A stretch of DNA of 64,000 nucleotides from contig NADL03000082.1 of the NCBI GenBank assembly GCA_002205965.3, positions 124,001 through 188,000 on the forward strand, in the 5' to 3' direction. A model generated the notes under the pieces. That model was not told the origin of the DNA, did no database searches, and saw only the letters and a list, made by a program, of their open reading frames with translations. Numbering within the stretch: position 1 is the stretch's first letter; every line of letters starts with the position of its first letter. Made by a program: the position numbers and the translations under genes. Source of the stretch: Kappaphycus alvarezii (taxonomy: Eukaryota > Rhodophyta > Florideophyceae > Gigartinales > Solieriaceae). Of this stretch, positions 1 to 13,039 are shown piece by piece.

Positions 1-1929
1 CTCCATTATATATGAAGACTACTGCATCGTGCTCTCGCATGGAAACCCGCGAACCTTTTCACAGGTCTCCAATCCCTCACACTCACGCTCGTTGGCACTT
101 CATAAAGAACAGCACATGTACCCGAATATCAACTCCCAAGAATACAGAATTGTATACGCACAGCCTACCTCTGGTGGTGGTCGACATAAAAGTTTTATAT
201 CTTATTTACTTCTAGTATCTCGGGGCATCTGGAGAGAATATCAGACTTGAGGCGCTCACTCTCCTGTTTGAAGAACAAAGGAATTGACGTGGGTGCCTTC
301 AAAAAAATTAGGTCCCACTATTGCTTCACAAAGCTCTGGAAACTACTTCGGATGAACTTAGCTAATTTACGAAAAGTAAATTGACAGAACCGAAAAAAAC
401 GAATGCTTCAAATCTTTCTGTTCTTGATCAAAACCTAATTTTCCCTCAAGACTTCATAAGTACCAAAATAGTCCGTATAAGTAACCGGGAATGCCTCAAG
501 CTTGCGTATCCCTTGCTGCAACAGATAAACCTCACCTGGTGCCGCTTCACCCAAGTCCATACTTGAGACCACTTGACCCAAAGACTTCATTGCTTCCCCT
601 CGTATATGAGATATCCCCTTCTTCATCCCCTTTTTCATCGGTGTCCTCTTCTTCCTCCACCAAATCTTTCTCACAATCCCCTGTTTACATCTAGTAGACC
701 AATTTCTGGGCCACCTACTCCTACAAGCAGGCCTCTGCCTTACCGTCCTCCTCTCCAGAATCATCGTTCATCTCGACCTTTGCTTCAATCTCGAACAGAT
801 GACGGGTTACCAGATCGGCCAAGGGCTTCCTTTTTTTCGACAGAAATATTCCTCTACCTTGGATGGGCCCGAAGGGGGTAGATGGAAGATGGAGATGGGA
901 AGAGGATGGATTGATTTGGAAATGGGGTGAGGAAGGGGCAGTTCGCGCATGTTTCAAAAAGGGGATAAAATTGCTAGGTGGTTGTTTTAGAGGGTAGTAG
1001 ATACTTCTAGCCCGAACCCTGTGACTTCAAATAGCGTCAACATTATCAGATTGAAAGCCCTGCTGAATCAAACAAAATCGTCGTAAATTAGCAATGAAAC
1101 TTACTAAAAAAGTATCTAAAATAGTTCATAGCGAAAATTACTTGTGAAAAGCTTAGGTATGGAAAAAGATGTTGACTCTTGAAAAATTCAAATAACTCGA
1201 AATCACCGAAAGAATGACTCTCAAAGGGGAGATAGTTGTGCGAGAAAATAGAAACGGCTAAGAGACAAGTTTATAAAGAATCAGATATGTTGTTTCTTAA
1301 GTAAACTAGAAGGTGTAGAAAGACACGTGAGGAGAAAAATGTTAATTGCGTAAAGAGAATACCTCCAGTTCCTTCCTTCCCCCAAGACGAACCACCCGTT
1401 CCTCATCAGTCCTCTGTTCCTTCTCTCAGTATGTCCAGTATATTTTGTATAATATGAGGTCTTTCGAATGTATAAAGAGGTAAAAGACTTCCATTATGAC
1501 GCTCTGTGAAGTACATTTTTGTCACAAGTACCTCACTTTTGCTTTTTGCCTCGTTTATTCGCTTGATTACGTAAAGATCTGGGGAAATATATTCTTCCGC
1601 CTTTACAGTTACAAATTTTAAAATAATAGGAAATGAAATATTTGAGGTACGCAAATTCACCCGTAAGAATAAACTTATCAACAGTAATAAATCGTTGTAT
1701 GACAAATGCGCTCCGTTTAGAGAGCAAAAAAAGACAAATAGCTACCATAAATTACGAAAGACCCGAACGTTGTTTTTATCTTCCGTAACGTCCCGAGACC
1801 AGCTAAAAGATCCCCGTCTTGTGACAGGGTGTTTCTTATAGTTATAAAATGTGGTTATAAATTCAGGACTGATAATTCTTCTGATAGAAGTCCAATGAAA
1901 CCCCTAGAGGTGCCAGGGTGACACGAAAA
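1..1929. other. AT-rich stretch with no recognisable gene
   Basis: Only short overlapping open frames occur here. The longest, on the minus strand at 435-764, has 109 codons, no motif I recognise and no conserved-looking composition. Pyrimidine-rich runs near 590-760 suggest low-complexity sequence. I saw no terminal repeats, RNA gene or transposon domain. Confidence 0.5.
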
Positions 1930-1964
1930 CAGGACGTGAACTCCTGGAAGGAGTTCACGTCCTG
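1930..1964. repeat. Perfect 16-bp inverted repeat with a 3-nt loop
   Basis: The arms at 1930-1945 and 1949-1964 are exact reverse complements (CAGGACGTGAACTCCT and its complement), separated by GGA. Pairing stops outside the arms. No gene is adjacent. It could be a fold-back hairpin, a relic of an inverted duplication, or the core of a small inverted-repeat element. Confidence 0.9.
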
Positions 1965-3440
1965 ATCTCGGAAGACTGTTTCCTGCAAAAGACAATCCGC
2001 GTGCTATCATTACTTCGTCATTGTGTATTTCGATGTTTTATGCGTTCTCAATTTGCAGTAGTGGACCATAAATATTCAGTATTGGGTAAGAGACCAAGCG
2101 ATATTCCACCTGTGGTAACATATCATAGCCCCAAATGTCAACTTTTGTGTTTTAAATGAACCAAAATACGTTTGGAACTACTTTGAATTATGTATGCGAC
2201 AGTTTTTCGCGTGTAACTACGTCATACTGTCCCACTGTGTAATGTTTTATGGCTTTTGTATGATTTGGACATGCATCAGCGACATTTTTTCGATCTGAAA
2301 CGAAAAAAGAAACCATAATAATAAACTTTGTTAGTGCTCAGAAAGAAATTGACCCCTTGGAGCCTTCATAATAAGTGATATGGTGATGATAAAATTAATT
2401 TTCGTTTCATTATCTCCTCTCTTCGATAAACCAATCCATTCCCCTTCTGATCTCTCGCCAATTGTGATCATCATGTAAGTATGCACCAGTAAATTCCTCA
2501 TGACATTGTTAGATCCAATCGTACAAAGATTTCCGGGTCTCCCAGAATACAGAAGGAGGCATGCCCATTGATAACCATTATCGAACTTTTCCATAGCTCC
2601 GAATGTAATTGCTTTTGCTTTTTTTTGTTGTTATGAACTGGGGATAATACTTCGTAAGGAACGCGAACTATCTCTCGGACTGCTGTTGGGAAATACCCTG
2701 AATGATCAACACCTTCCATCCGACAGCGAATGTAAAGGTTGTTCAAGTGAACCTTTATTTTGGTACCCAGTCCTGGACCGAGTACCTAGACAGTTTTCAG
2801 AATCTCTTAGTTCCATCTAAGGTCCCTTGATCTCCATATGACTAGATTCGGCATCTTTTTGTACCACTCTGTGGCCTTAAAATGCATCCAATCGAACGGG
2901 GAGATCCCACCGGTGCCTTTACTAAGGTTTTATCCGTACAAAACTTTTGTCACAACGTCTCCCTCGCATCTTATTTCCCTATGTAATCCTTCATATATCT
3001 TTTCTAACTGCTCTCACCCTCCTTTTTCATTCACATTAGGTATAGGGGAATAAGCTAGAACTTTTTGCACATTATTCAGCTTTCTCGCAAAGCTTTGGTG
3101 AGAGATGTATATGTAAAGCAAAGTGCAATGTCTGAAGTGACTCCTCTACGAAGACCAAATGGCTCGATTAATTTACTTCTAATAAATTAAGTGACTAGCT
3201 CGGCGGTGGAATCCTTAGCAGGCACTGAAGATGGCAGTCTGACCCAACAGCCGCGGACCAGCCTTTGTAAACTGAAATTGGATCCGTGCCCACACCAAAA
3301 ATATTTTATGGTTTCTTCTTCTGAGTAACTGAGTTCCGTATCCACTTTTTTGATATAAAATGCCATCACTTATCGAGAAAGGCAATTGAATTTGGCTTTG
3401 TATTCAGCCAGAACTACCATATGAACGACATTTACTTCGG
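1965..3440. other. AT-rich stretch, possibly the 3' remains of the neighbouring gypsy element
   Basis: Minus-strand open frames at 2331-2594 and 2498-2746 (87 and 82 codons) overlap and show no motif I can name. Because the gypsy relic to the right reads leftwards, this is where its integrase would lie. I cannot see an HHCC zinc site or a catalytic core here, so the assignment is only positional. Confidence 0.3.
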
Positions 3441-3449
3441 CACTATTCT

Positions 3450-6400
3450 ACTTTTCTCCTCCAATGTTCTCTCTTAGATTCCTGGGTCGGAAAATACGTT
3501 ATAGTGGCTGGTTGATCCTCTCCGCTCGGTAAATGTTTCCAAGTTAATGCTCCTCGAATGAGTTGACCTTGTGTGCCAAGCGCTTGTGAAGTTTTTCTTC
3601 TTGAACGCATTTTCAGTGCCTTTTGGTTCTGTAATCAACTCAGATTTTTCTATCGACAGATTTTAGACCTGAACATTTTCAGTTGAAACCTCAAAAAACG
3701 GAGACTCTTTTCTCGCAGATGATATGCCTTCATTCAGCATCATTAATTGTGCAACTAAAAGACTGTACTGGCCTTAATTTACCAAAACCATCTTTCTGAG
3801 AGAATTCAGCGCCAGCAACATGCTCCGACACCTCAGATTCGAAGAACTGAAGCATCTTGAAATCCATGTACGAGAGTAGTGGTGGCTCACAAACCATCTG
3901 TTTGGCTCAAAGAAAACGTGCCGCATTTCTTTTTCCCATTTGAGCTTTACATACTTTCACATTACTCTGTGTAACTGGCGGCATTTTTTGTATTCCCCGA
4001 AGTAAAATGTAAATAGTATAGCTCCAGGCCAATAAAAGCATAAGACTCGCTTCACGACGCCATTGTTGGAGCTTTGTTGATCCTATAGGTCTTTTCTGGA
4101 TTAAATATAATCCGGTTGCCGTCCATCACACGACGAAGCATTCTAAACAGCGTCTGTGGAGGAATAAATTGCCCATTTTTATTTTAAAAATTTACCGCCA
4201 GATCCTTTCCATCACTTGCCTAATGTGATCCAAGTGTGATTCCAGTGTTTCCAAAAATTCCACCACGTTGTCTATACACACTCCTGCGAAGGGAGTTTCC
4301 TTCAATGCTTCATACAGAATATTTTTGAAAGGTTAATGCTTTTTCTATAAGGCCAGAGAGCATAAATGTAAGCCAGAATTGCCCTAGCTTGCAGGTGAAC
4401 ATGTCCGTAGCTTTTCGTTTTTAGGATAACGGGATATGCCAGCATCCTGAGTACAAGTCAATAACCGTTAAATATTGATATATTTTCTCGCCTTCTAGAA
4501 TTTTTTCAATAATTGGAAGATGCTATCTACATGGAACCATTATTTGGTGAATTAGGAGATAATCGATACAAAACCTTGACTCTCCATCTTTTTGGGACGG
4601 TCACCCCTTGAAAATTACCAAGCTGAGGAGATTGGCTGCTGCGAATATGCCTATAGATCACCAAGTACCGTGACAGTATCTCTCCAGTAACCTGTAGCAA
4701 GGAATTACACCGTAAGAAGAATCAGTGCAACTTGTGCACTGTACCCACACATCAGTGTAAAACATAAGATCATACCTCTTTTTACCCGGCCAATGACATG
4801 GACCTATCGTCACTAGCTCGCGTGGTTCTCGAAAATTTTCGCACCCACCAATTAGCAACTACTTTATGCCTCCTTGCTAGTTGGACCAGTGGGACTTTGC
4901 CATGATGTTTATTGCTGTCGGTTACACTGATGGCTGCTATATAAGCCTTCAGTACCTTGTTGTTTGATACCTCTGGGGTCGCTTTTTCTAGAATACCTTT
5001 GAATTCAGTACCGTTTGCTTACAATGTATCTCTGCTGGTGTTGAGTACTTTTTCTATATAAACCCTGGTGTGGTGTTCCGGCCTTTTTACCGGAAGCATC
5101 AACCAATAGTTCAACCATCGATTACATTTTGTACGCTCAACACCGCAAATTGGCGTAGTTCTTCCATTTTATACAACACTAGTGACTTTTTATTGTAGGA
5201 TTCAATATTACTTCGGTGGCTGGGATCTAACTCTATTGTGAACTGGCTCGCTACTAATCAGCTCAAATGAGTACGTGTTGGGGACGTCGGGCAGTCGTAG
5301 GACACATAACTTTTAAGCGATGAACTTTTTTGTCGTGATTACAGCTGAAGATTCTGCAGTTCTCATGAATCGTCCGCAACTTTGTTGATCTGCCCAACAT
5401 TTCTGTGGTTTCATCCACTTATTTTCGCCTGATTATTTGTTCGGGGCAGGCCTAAGATGCTCACCTTACTCCACGGAAAACTTTTCGGAACCCTTAGTTC
5501 TTGCAAGGGAACTATGATCCATAAGACAACATAGTCGGCCATCTTCTGCTGTTGTAAAGCTCTTTTTTTATCTTGGATATCATATTAGCATATTGTTACG
5601 TAATGTTAGGTATTCCCAGGCATTTGGTATTATATATGCCTTTGAAGTAGCCGGAATCGGAATCACCGCAGCAGAGGTTTAAGAGTTTCTCTTCATCCAA
5701 TTCTGTTACTTCTTTCCCTATTGTGACTCCAGATTCATCGAGTTCATAACTGGAGGTGGACTTATCACTGTATTATCCACTCTTCCTATCCTACAAAACT
5801 CCTTGTCGGGATTCAAAGATAGCCTCACTAGTTTTCCGTTTACATAGACAGAGGCTATATGATTACCCAGATCAATAAAGGTTTCCGATTGCGCTATGGC
5901 CTGTCACTCTATTATGGTATCAAAGAGAAGGTTTGGCATTGCGATGAAATACAATCTCATTTTCATCCTAGTGAAGAATACTGACACCTTTTCGAAAATT
6001 CAGAGGCCCTGAGACACGTAATGATCCACAACAGCTACGTTATTAGCGGCTGGGATGATCCTTAGGCCTGTTTCTACAACCTGGTCTCTCAACATGTAGT
6101 TTTGGACTCCCCTGGAGTCAACAAGTGTATAAAAAGCTCCCAATATTACTTTAATAGGGACTTATTTAAGAATTTTGGCGACCGTGGCCGCCAAGGCCAT
6201 AGCGGAACCTTTTTCATTGTCGGTTATCCGGGGCCTCAAGATATCCTTCAAATCTTTCCTCGTGGTATTAACATCCCTTCTCGGTAGCGAGCTCGGACAA
6301 TAGATCGTATTTTTCGGCTGATTTTCGCACACAAATAGAGCTATATCGCAGTTTACGATTCTTCCCGTCTCTCTTCGTTTTCGCGACCGGAAACACCAAT

Positions 6401-7480
6401 GGGGCTAATATTTCATTATTTTCGTTCGAATAACAGAAGGCTCTGGTATATAATCAAGTGGATCTTGCACTAGCCTTGGTTTATTTGGCAGCAAGTTTCC
6501 TTCAGCGTCACTATAAGTAATTCTAACTTGTTTGGATTTCTAAGGAATCGAAACCATCCCCGCGTTGACAGGGCAATTCTTTTGTCTACTTTCGTATTGA
6601 CTCAACTCGGGTCTGGGTCCTTTTCGTTTGCGGTATTCCTCCGGGAAGATCATTTTTCTACCAAAAATTACGACCGTGATGCCCATAAACTGTTTCAATC
6701 AGGGCAGTGGCTAGCAAAATTACCTATATTGTGGGAATAGGGGCATATTGTCCTGACCTTGGGCTCTCTGCCTGGTTATTCCTAATATTTAGAATGATTT
6801 TTTAAAATTGCAAAGCTATCATGTCAAAGCGACTGTCAAAATGGCTCTCTATTTCCTCCGGAATCATCCCATGATCACTCTGAACAGACTCTGATACCGT
6901 TGCAATCCTAATAGGTCTAGGGTAGTTTCCACCGTGGTCCAAGGTATTTTTCCTTTAATTGCTGTCCTATTGCTGGGAACCCTACGACGGGAAGTTCTAG
7001 GAATTGATTTGGCATACACCACAATAATCTCCTTAATATCACTAGAGTTTTGAGTTTTTTGATGTAAATAAAGTCTTTCGTGATTTATCGACTGTAGCTG
7101 CTTTGCGAGCATCCCTTTTTTCGCTTTTTCGTTGATCCGTTGAACCCTGATTTCTCGTAAAAACTCACATCTGCACAACTGTACACCTGAACCAGTAAAT
7201 CAAAAACTCCTGGAAATCTGAACGGGATTCAGTGGCACTACGAATCATCTCATCGGTATTTATTTCATTCGCATATTTCTTGACAGACTAGGCACATAAT
7301 TTGTTGAAATCATCACCATTTTTATGCATGGACCAACCGGTTATAAAATTTTCCTTGTACACTCCCCTCGCATCACTATAAAGATGAAAAAACAAATTTG
7401 GCCTTCTTTTCGTCGCTTTTCTCTTTCATCAAAATATTAACATACGAATAAAGGAAATGTTCCATGTATTCCCTTCTGTA
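3450..7480 (-). mobile_element. Ty3/gypsy retrotransposon relic (gypsy-1), minus strand
   Basis: This is an old LTR-retrotransposon fossil reading leftwards. In element order it shows a gag-like region (about 7460-6300), a retropepsin-like segment (about 6150-5880), reverse transcriptase (about 4870-4150, with stretches like RFCIDY and DLYSGCWHIPL) and RNase H (about 3870-3500, with LLSYMDF and SQKDGFGKL). Its gag-region DNA resembles that of gypsy-3 at 18.0-19.4 kb, so they belong to one family. It is heavily broken, with more than ten breaks, and I found no LTRs. It lies head to head with gypsy-2. Family assignment is from motifs read by eye; the exact ends are uncertain. Confidence 0.75.
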
Positions 7481-7739
7481 TCCTTGAACTGAAAGTGTCG
7501 TGAGCGAGGTCCATCATAATACTGATATTAACGTAACTTAATACGCCCTCAGTATTTGATACAAGATATATAAATTTGTGGCGAGAGCGACCGAATTCAT
7601 TGGACGCTTCAGGGCGGGTAAGGCGAATAAAAGTTTATACATTTTTATGACCATGTACATCTGCACCATTGTACAGTATGTCAAGGTGTATTGTTGGACA
7701 TCGTAACATACTGCGTTGTAGATCCCATGTTGATATTTC

Positions 7740-10700
7740 CGAATCATGAAGTTACTGTGTACAACATGCTTCTTCGCAGATGGCTATAATCATTGGGTAA
7801 ATTGCGGTCGTTACAATAATCATGGAATCAAATTCTGGTCCAAAGAAGACAGAAGGGTATCTTTATCGGAATGTAGAAGAGAATCAGGATCAAAGATTAA
7901 AACTTTACAAAAATGCAAGCGGAAAAAGCTGACCGATGCCGGTGTAGTATACATTGCAGACAATATCAGTCAAGTAAATGTGACAAAAAGGAATAAAGAA
8001 GGAAAATGTTATCGAAAATACCTTGTTAAATCGTGAAATGTTAGAACACATCCAATCACCTGTACCTATACGGAAAAAGAGGTCCGATCAAGTTGTTCAT
8101 CGAGTGAAGGTCACTCCAGCTAAGAAAATTAAAAAGAATAAGAAATTTGAGAGTATCAAAAATGACGTACTAGAGTATGTGAACGAGTGCAATCTGGGAG
8201 CCGAGCTGGCATCTGCCCCAACCGAGGTAATTTCTGGTCAGCTATTTAGGGGCGATACATAGTATGATAAGAAAGAACTTTGAAAGAATTATAGGGTAAA
8301 ATAAGTCCGCTAAGAGTGAGAAACTGTTTCTCCATTCCGACTCGACTGTACCAAGACGTCTTGAGCTAGTACCAGTAAAACTATTGGGAATGAAATTCAA
8401 AGCTTCTTTAGATTGGAGCGCTGTTCCAAATCTTTTTTCAGAATGTCTACGTACAGATCTCGGTCTCCAAAACATTCCGACTGCAAAATGGACAACTATT
8501 GCGGGTAAAACCGTATCAGAATGTACGGTCACTGTTGACAATGTTTCCGTGTTCTTTGGGTACTCGAAAATTGATGTCGATTTTCTTGTGATGCCTGAGC
8601 TACCTTTTGATGCAATTTTTGGTTTTCCAGCCAAGAAAACGATTGGGACCATGCATTGATTTGGGCAACGAAAGTGTTTCAATTCCCATCTACAGCAGAA
8701 TTGTAAGTATTCCACTGGGACTCGACAAAAGCATACATCTGGAAGATCTAAGGAAAACGGACAGTGAATATTTCACTTCTAGCTACCGCAGCAAAAAATC
8801 CGAACATGCTATCCCTTTTCGAAATTTAAAAACATATGTTCGAGAAGTACTAGGCATGGAATGAGATTATTATTATTTTGGATTTGGAACAGACGGCTAC
8901 TGGAATTCTAGAGCAAATTTGAACCCGCATGTGTTCCATTTTGCCATAAAAAAATCGAACCAAAGGACAATATGGGGAGTGTAAAAGGCGAACATTTGGC
9001 AAAGAGAGTAACACTTTCCCGATTTCCATTTCAGAAAATATGAGCACACCGGAATAATTACGTTATATTTGGGAGAGGAGGAAGGAAGAAGAAGAAGGGC
9101 GCAAGATTGCAAATATTCAAGAAAAAAATGCAGCACCTCCCCGCCCTTGTGTGAAAGAATACCCGATATATTAACATCTCCAGAAGTAATTGCATGGAGC
9201 GTTTCAGACCTAAGACATGCGATTGTGTCAGTGAACAATTCATTCGAGCTTACCAATTCGCAGCCAAGTTACCATAGACCTATACTTCAACCACCGAATT
9301 ACCAAAAGTTATTTTCGGAGCATGTTAAAAATATGTCGTGAAATGAAATTGCTCTACCAAATTATTTGCCATGGTCATTTCCAATTGTGATCGGGCCCAA
9401 AAAGGATTGAGAGGTTCCCTATTGCGTCGATTACAGGAAGTTGAACAAAAAAGGTACCAGATGTATTTCCGATTCCAAATATGGAAGACAATCTTGAGTA
9501 TTTAAAGGAAGATAAATATTATACATCAAATGACTTGTACAATTGGCATTGGGAAAGTACTTTGGATGAAATCTGCAAAAATATAACAGTATTCACTAGC
9601 AAGATGGGCAAAACAAGATTCCAGGTGATGCCATTTGGCCTCATGAAAACACCAGCTACGTTCAAGAGAATTTTGACTGAGGTTTCAGATTGAATTCATT
9701 TGCAAACATATATATCGATGATGTGGTAATATTTCCGAGGACCTTGGATGAACAAATATCCGCTATTAAGGAAATTTTGGATAAAATATCATCATAAACC
9801 CTGAAAATGAATTTAAGAAAATGTTTCTTAGCGAGAAACTCTATCCGGCTACACGGAAATATCGTTGAGGAATATTAAATTAATGTTGATAAAGAATGAA
9901 GCGAAAAAATCAAGTTGGAACCAAGGACCGCTTCAACAACAGAGGCTCGCAGCTTCCTAGATCTGGTATCGTATTAATGAGGACTTATCATAGACTAAGC
10001 CAAAAAAGCAGCGCCGTTTCATGCCAGTGATACGAAAGACGGAAAGTTAGTTTGAAGCAAGGAAATTTGCAAGCTGTACTACAGAAACATAAAGATAGGC
10101 TATTTGTCTCTCCAATGCTCCTGTATTTGAATTTCAAGAGCCTATTTATTTTAGTAAAAGATGTCCAGGACCGGTTTTTGGAGCTATTTGTCCCGGAAAG
10201 ATGGAAATGTAAGGCCAAACCCCGTTGAACTCGCAAATATCCCCCTGAATGACGCAGAAAAGATACATTTAGCCTGCGAGCGAGAAAAGTAGCTGTCTCA
10301 TTCCCCTTGAAAATGTTTCGCCTCTAACTTTTATCGATCGAAAATTTTATTTGATAGCTGATCATCAGAAAGTGAAGATGGTATTATAATAGAAAGATAT
10401 AAATCACAGCTTGGCTCGATGGCTTCACATTTTTGCAGAATATCGGTTTGAATTTGTTCATAGACACGAACGCAATAATCAGCCTGCAGCTTACCTACTC
10501 CGTTTCAGGGATAAATTGAATCCACGTGAGAATGCTTCCGAAACCATCGTCGGAGTTAGCGAGACTCAGGTGCCACACGGGAGCGAATTCGAAGCTAATC
10601 TTTACTTACCAGTCAAATTCCTTCACGGACCTAAATTGAAGAATGTACATTTTGAGCACAGAAATTGGGCACGCAGAAACCAAAAGTTTTTAACATTGTG

Positions 10701-10745
10701 CGAAAAGAAAGTTTCTCGTCACACCAAAGCAGGTCCTCAACTATG
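7740..10745 (+). mobile_element. Ty3/gypsy retrotransposon relic (gypsy-2), plus strand
   Basis: This fossil LTR retrotransposon reads rightwards. Parts: a nucleocapsid-like start with a zinc-knuckle-like spacing (about 7746-8040); a linker with AELASAPTEVISGQL (about 8200-8250) that matches AELALAPTGIKFGQL in gypsy-3; a retropepsin-like domain (8384-8659); reverse transcriptase (about 9330-9900, with YCVDYRKLN, QVMPFGLM and YIDDVVIF); and RNase H to connection (about 10330-10745, with RWLHIFAEYRFEFVHRHERN). It is broken, with roughly ten breaks, and truncated in gag. No LTRs were found. It belongs to the same family as gypsy-1 and gypsy-3. Confidence 0.8.
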
Positions 10746-10749
10746 AACC

Positions 10750-12430
10750 TCCTTGAAAGATAGAAAGAAGATTTTGAGTACATTTAGTGACACAATAGGA
10801 CATTGCGATCCCAAAAACCCCAAGCAATTCACTTTTGAAAAAAATTAGTGGCCGAACATCCATAAGGACAACAAAAATTTCATGGAGATCTGTGGCAACT
10901 CTCCGATGCTCGCTCCGATGAGAAATCATAAAACAAGTGTAAGTTTTCATCTTTTTACTCCTTGAAACCTTCTCAATCGAATTTTCCGGTCCATTCAAAA
11001 AAATATATTCCAAAAAAATCTCCATGCAGGGATTTAATATTTTGATGGCCTGCCATTAGCAGTTGCAGTTGTGGAGACCATTTCTGAAAGGATTCTGAAA
11101 TTCATAGAAAGAGAAGTAATTGAACAGTTTTCCTTATAACAATAATCATCTCGTATAATGCCCTTTGTTTAACTGCAACGTCACTTTTTCGCTTTTTGAA
11201 ATACTAAGTGAATCAATTGAAAAATGTTCTCACTTAAGCTTCTTCGCTAAACGAAAAAGCGGAAATAATGATCGGAATCATCAGAGAGGAAGTATCAAAA
11301 CTATGTCGAAGAGTGAAATCGAATGATATAATGTTTTAGGAACGGTTTTATAGGGTTATCAGCGAAGAAGAGGAGTAATCGGACGTCCGCTGGTTGAGCT
11401 AATACATGGAGGGGCTATTATTACGCTAAATAGAGACGGAGCAACAAATAATACAGATAAGAGAGTAAAAAAGTCGACCTATTGGCCACAGAAGGTTGGA
11501 AATCATTCCATCTCTTAAACGGACAAGAAAAAAGGGTTTAGAGCAACGAGGTCAGACATTTTTCGTCGTGTTTAGAGTACTTTTTATACAGAGGAAAGCC
11601 ATTCAACTGGCTGCAAAGTGGCCAGCCTTCCAGACGAGGTTTTCCAGCTCTTGTATCATCACAATAAAAATACATACGCAGTAAAAGCTCTTTTCAAGCT
11701 CAGGGTAATGATCAAAGAGAGCCAATAATGCATGACGTCTCGTCTCTCACCACCAAATATCCAGAAGAAGGGTTTATAATGCACGACTATGTGCAAACAC
11801 AAAATATACTAATTTATAACCTTAAGGCTGATTCCCATCGAAAGAAAAAGATCTTGGGAGTGGATTACCTCGTTTTGTCGGGATTCTTATGAGCCCTATG
11901 TTATGTCTCATAACTATATTAATGTTTTCCAATATTTTCGCATGTTGAATGGCCTGTTTCTTCCTAAAAAAGATTACCAAATATACTAAGAGTTATGTTT
12001 TGGTTCCAAATCGTAATGTTAATGGAATCATATTTTCCAAATTTTCTGGAAGTAATATATCATCTTTCTTTTGAAAAGTACGTGGAAGTAGGTACCAGGG
12101 AACTATCGCAAACCTATCTGAATATTATCCGCCCATTTTCATATTTCTCAAGAAAAAACAAAGATGCGCAACTTAGAGCGTACAGTTTAGTTCCGGATAC
12201 GGGACATAGATTAGTACCGTAACCGCTATGGGAACCTCGTCCCACGCAAAAAAAACAGGAGTTCAAGTAGGGAAGATGATCTTCCTGAAGCGGTCGTGAT
12301 GACCCGAGGAGGACCTTCTGCGAGCTCCAGTACTACAAGAAGATGCTCTAGACGTCCCCTGGGACTTATGAAACTTCCACTAAACTAGGGGATGGAGTCG
12401 AGGATCCATCAGGAGAACCTCCTGCATTCC
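10750..12430 (+). other. Possible integrase-side remains of gypsy-2, otherwise unassigned
   Basis: This stretch follows gypsy-2 RNase H in the right order for an integrase. A plus-strand open frame at 11995-12222 (75 codons) and broken frames from 11480 are compatible with that, but I see no clear integrase motif. The call rests on position. Confidence 0.3.
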
Positions 12431-12435
12431 AATCC

Positions 12436-12830
12436 TTAAGTTTTCTGCACCACTGTTTTGAGCACCCAGCTCAAGGTTCCTGAACTCAACTCTGGCTCCA
12501 CACTTCGACCCGGAAACATGTTAGTACACCCTATCGCTTTCTTCACTGACATCTGTGAGAAAACCATTGCCTGTAACGTTTTCATCACATTGCTGTTTAC
12601 GGTGGCCGCCGGTGCAAGGGCGCCGGGAGTCGCCAGCGGCGCCGCTCCCCATAGATTCAGATGTTGTAACAAGAGCTGTCCAAGCAAAAGGTTCTTCCTT
12701 CCTCCCAAGGATCCTTCTCATGGTACAGCCCCTTTCCTTTTACTCACTGGGAGCTATATACAGTATTGAAAAAATTGTGAATTGGCTGCAGCTGCGACCG
12801 AACGACGTTCGTAAGCGATGTTGACAGATC
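12436..12830 (+). repeat. Short patch repeated at the end of the neighbouring copia relic
   Basis: About 30 bp at 12765-12793 (core AATTGGCTGCAG, preceded by a GAAAAAATT run) recur at 16540-16570, at the RT/RNase H junction of copia-1. More distant similarity extends about 40 bp to the left. It may be a fragment of a second copy of that copia family placed just upstream. The GC-rich rest of this interval has overlapping open frames on both strands and no recognisable domain. Confidence 0.4.
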
Positions 12831-13039
12831 TAGACAGCAAGTAAATTGCTCTTCTTACATATGCATCCAAATTCATTAGGATGTAGTGCTAGATAACGCA
12901 AGAGGCTGAGCTGTGTGTACTTTCTAATTACTTTTGATTACTAGTCTTAGGCTTACTCCACATAATGTGATATTTCGTAGCTCAGTAGTCAAATCTAAAG
13001 CTTACCACTAACTATGCACTTTCATTTGTTCCGCTCGTT

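Noticed and set aside
435-764. 109-codon minus-strand open frame near the left end
   Set aside because: No family resemblance and overlapping equally long frames on the other strand; not enough to call a gene.
1930-1964. Hairpin as a bacterial-type terminator
   Set aside because: The window is eukaryotic, there is no T-run after the stem and no gene before it.
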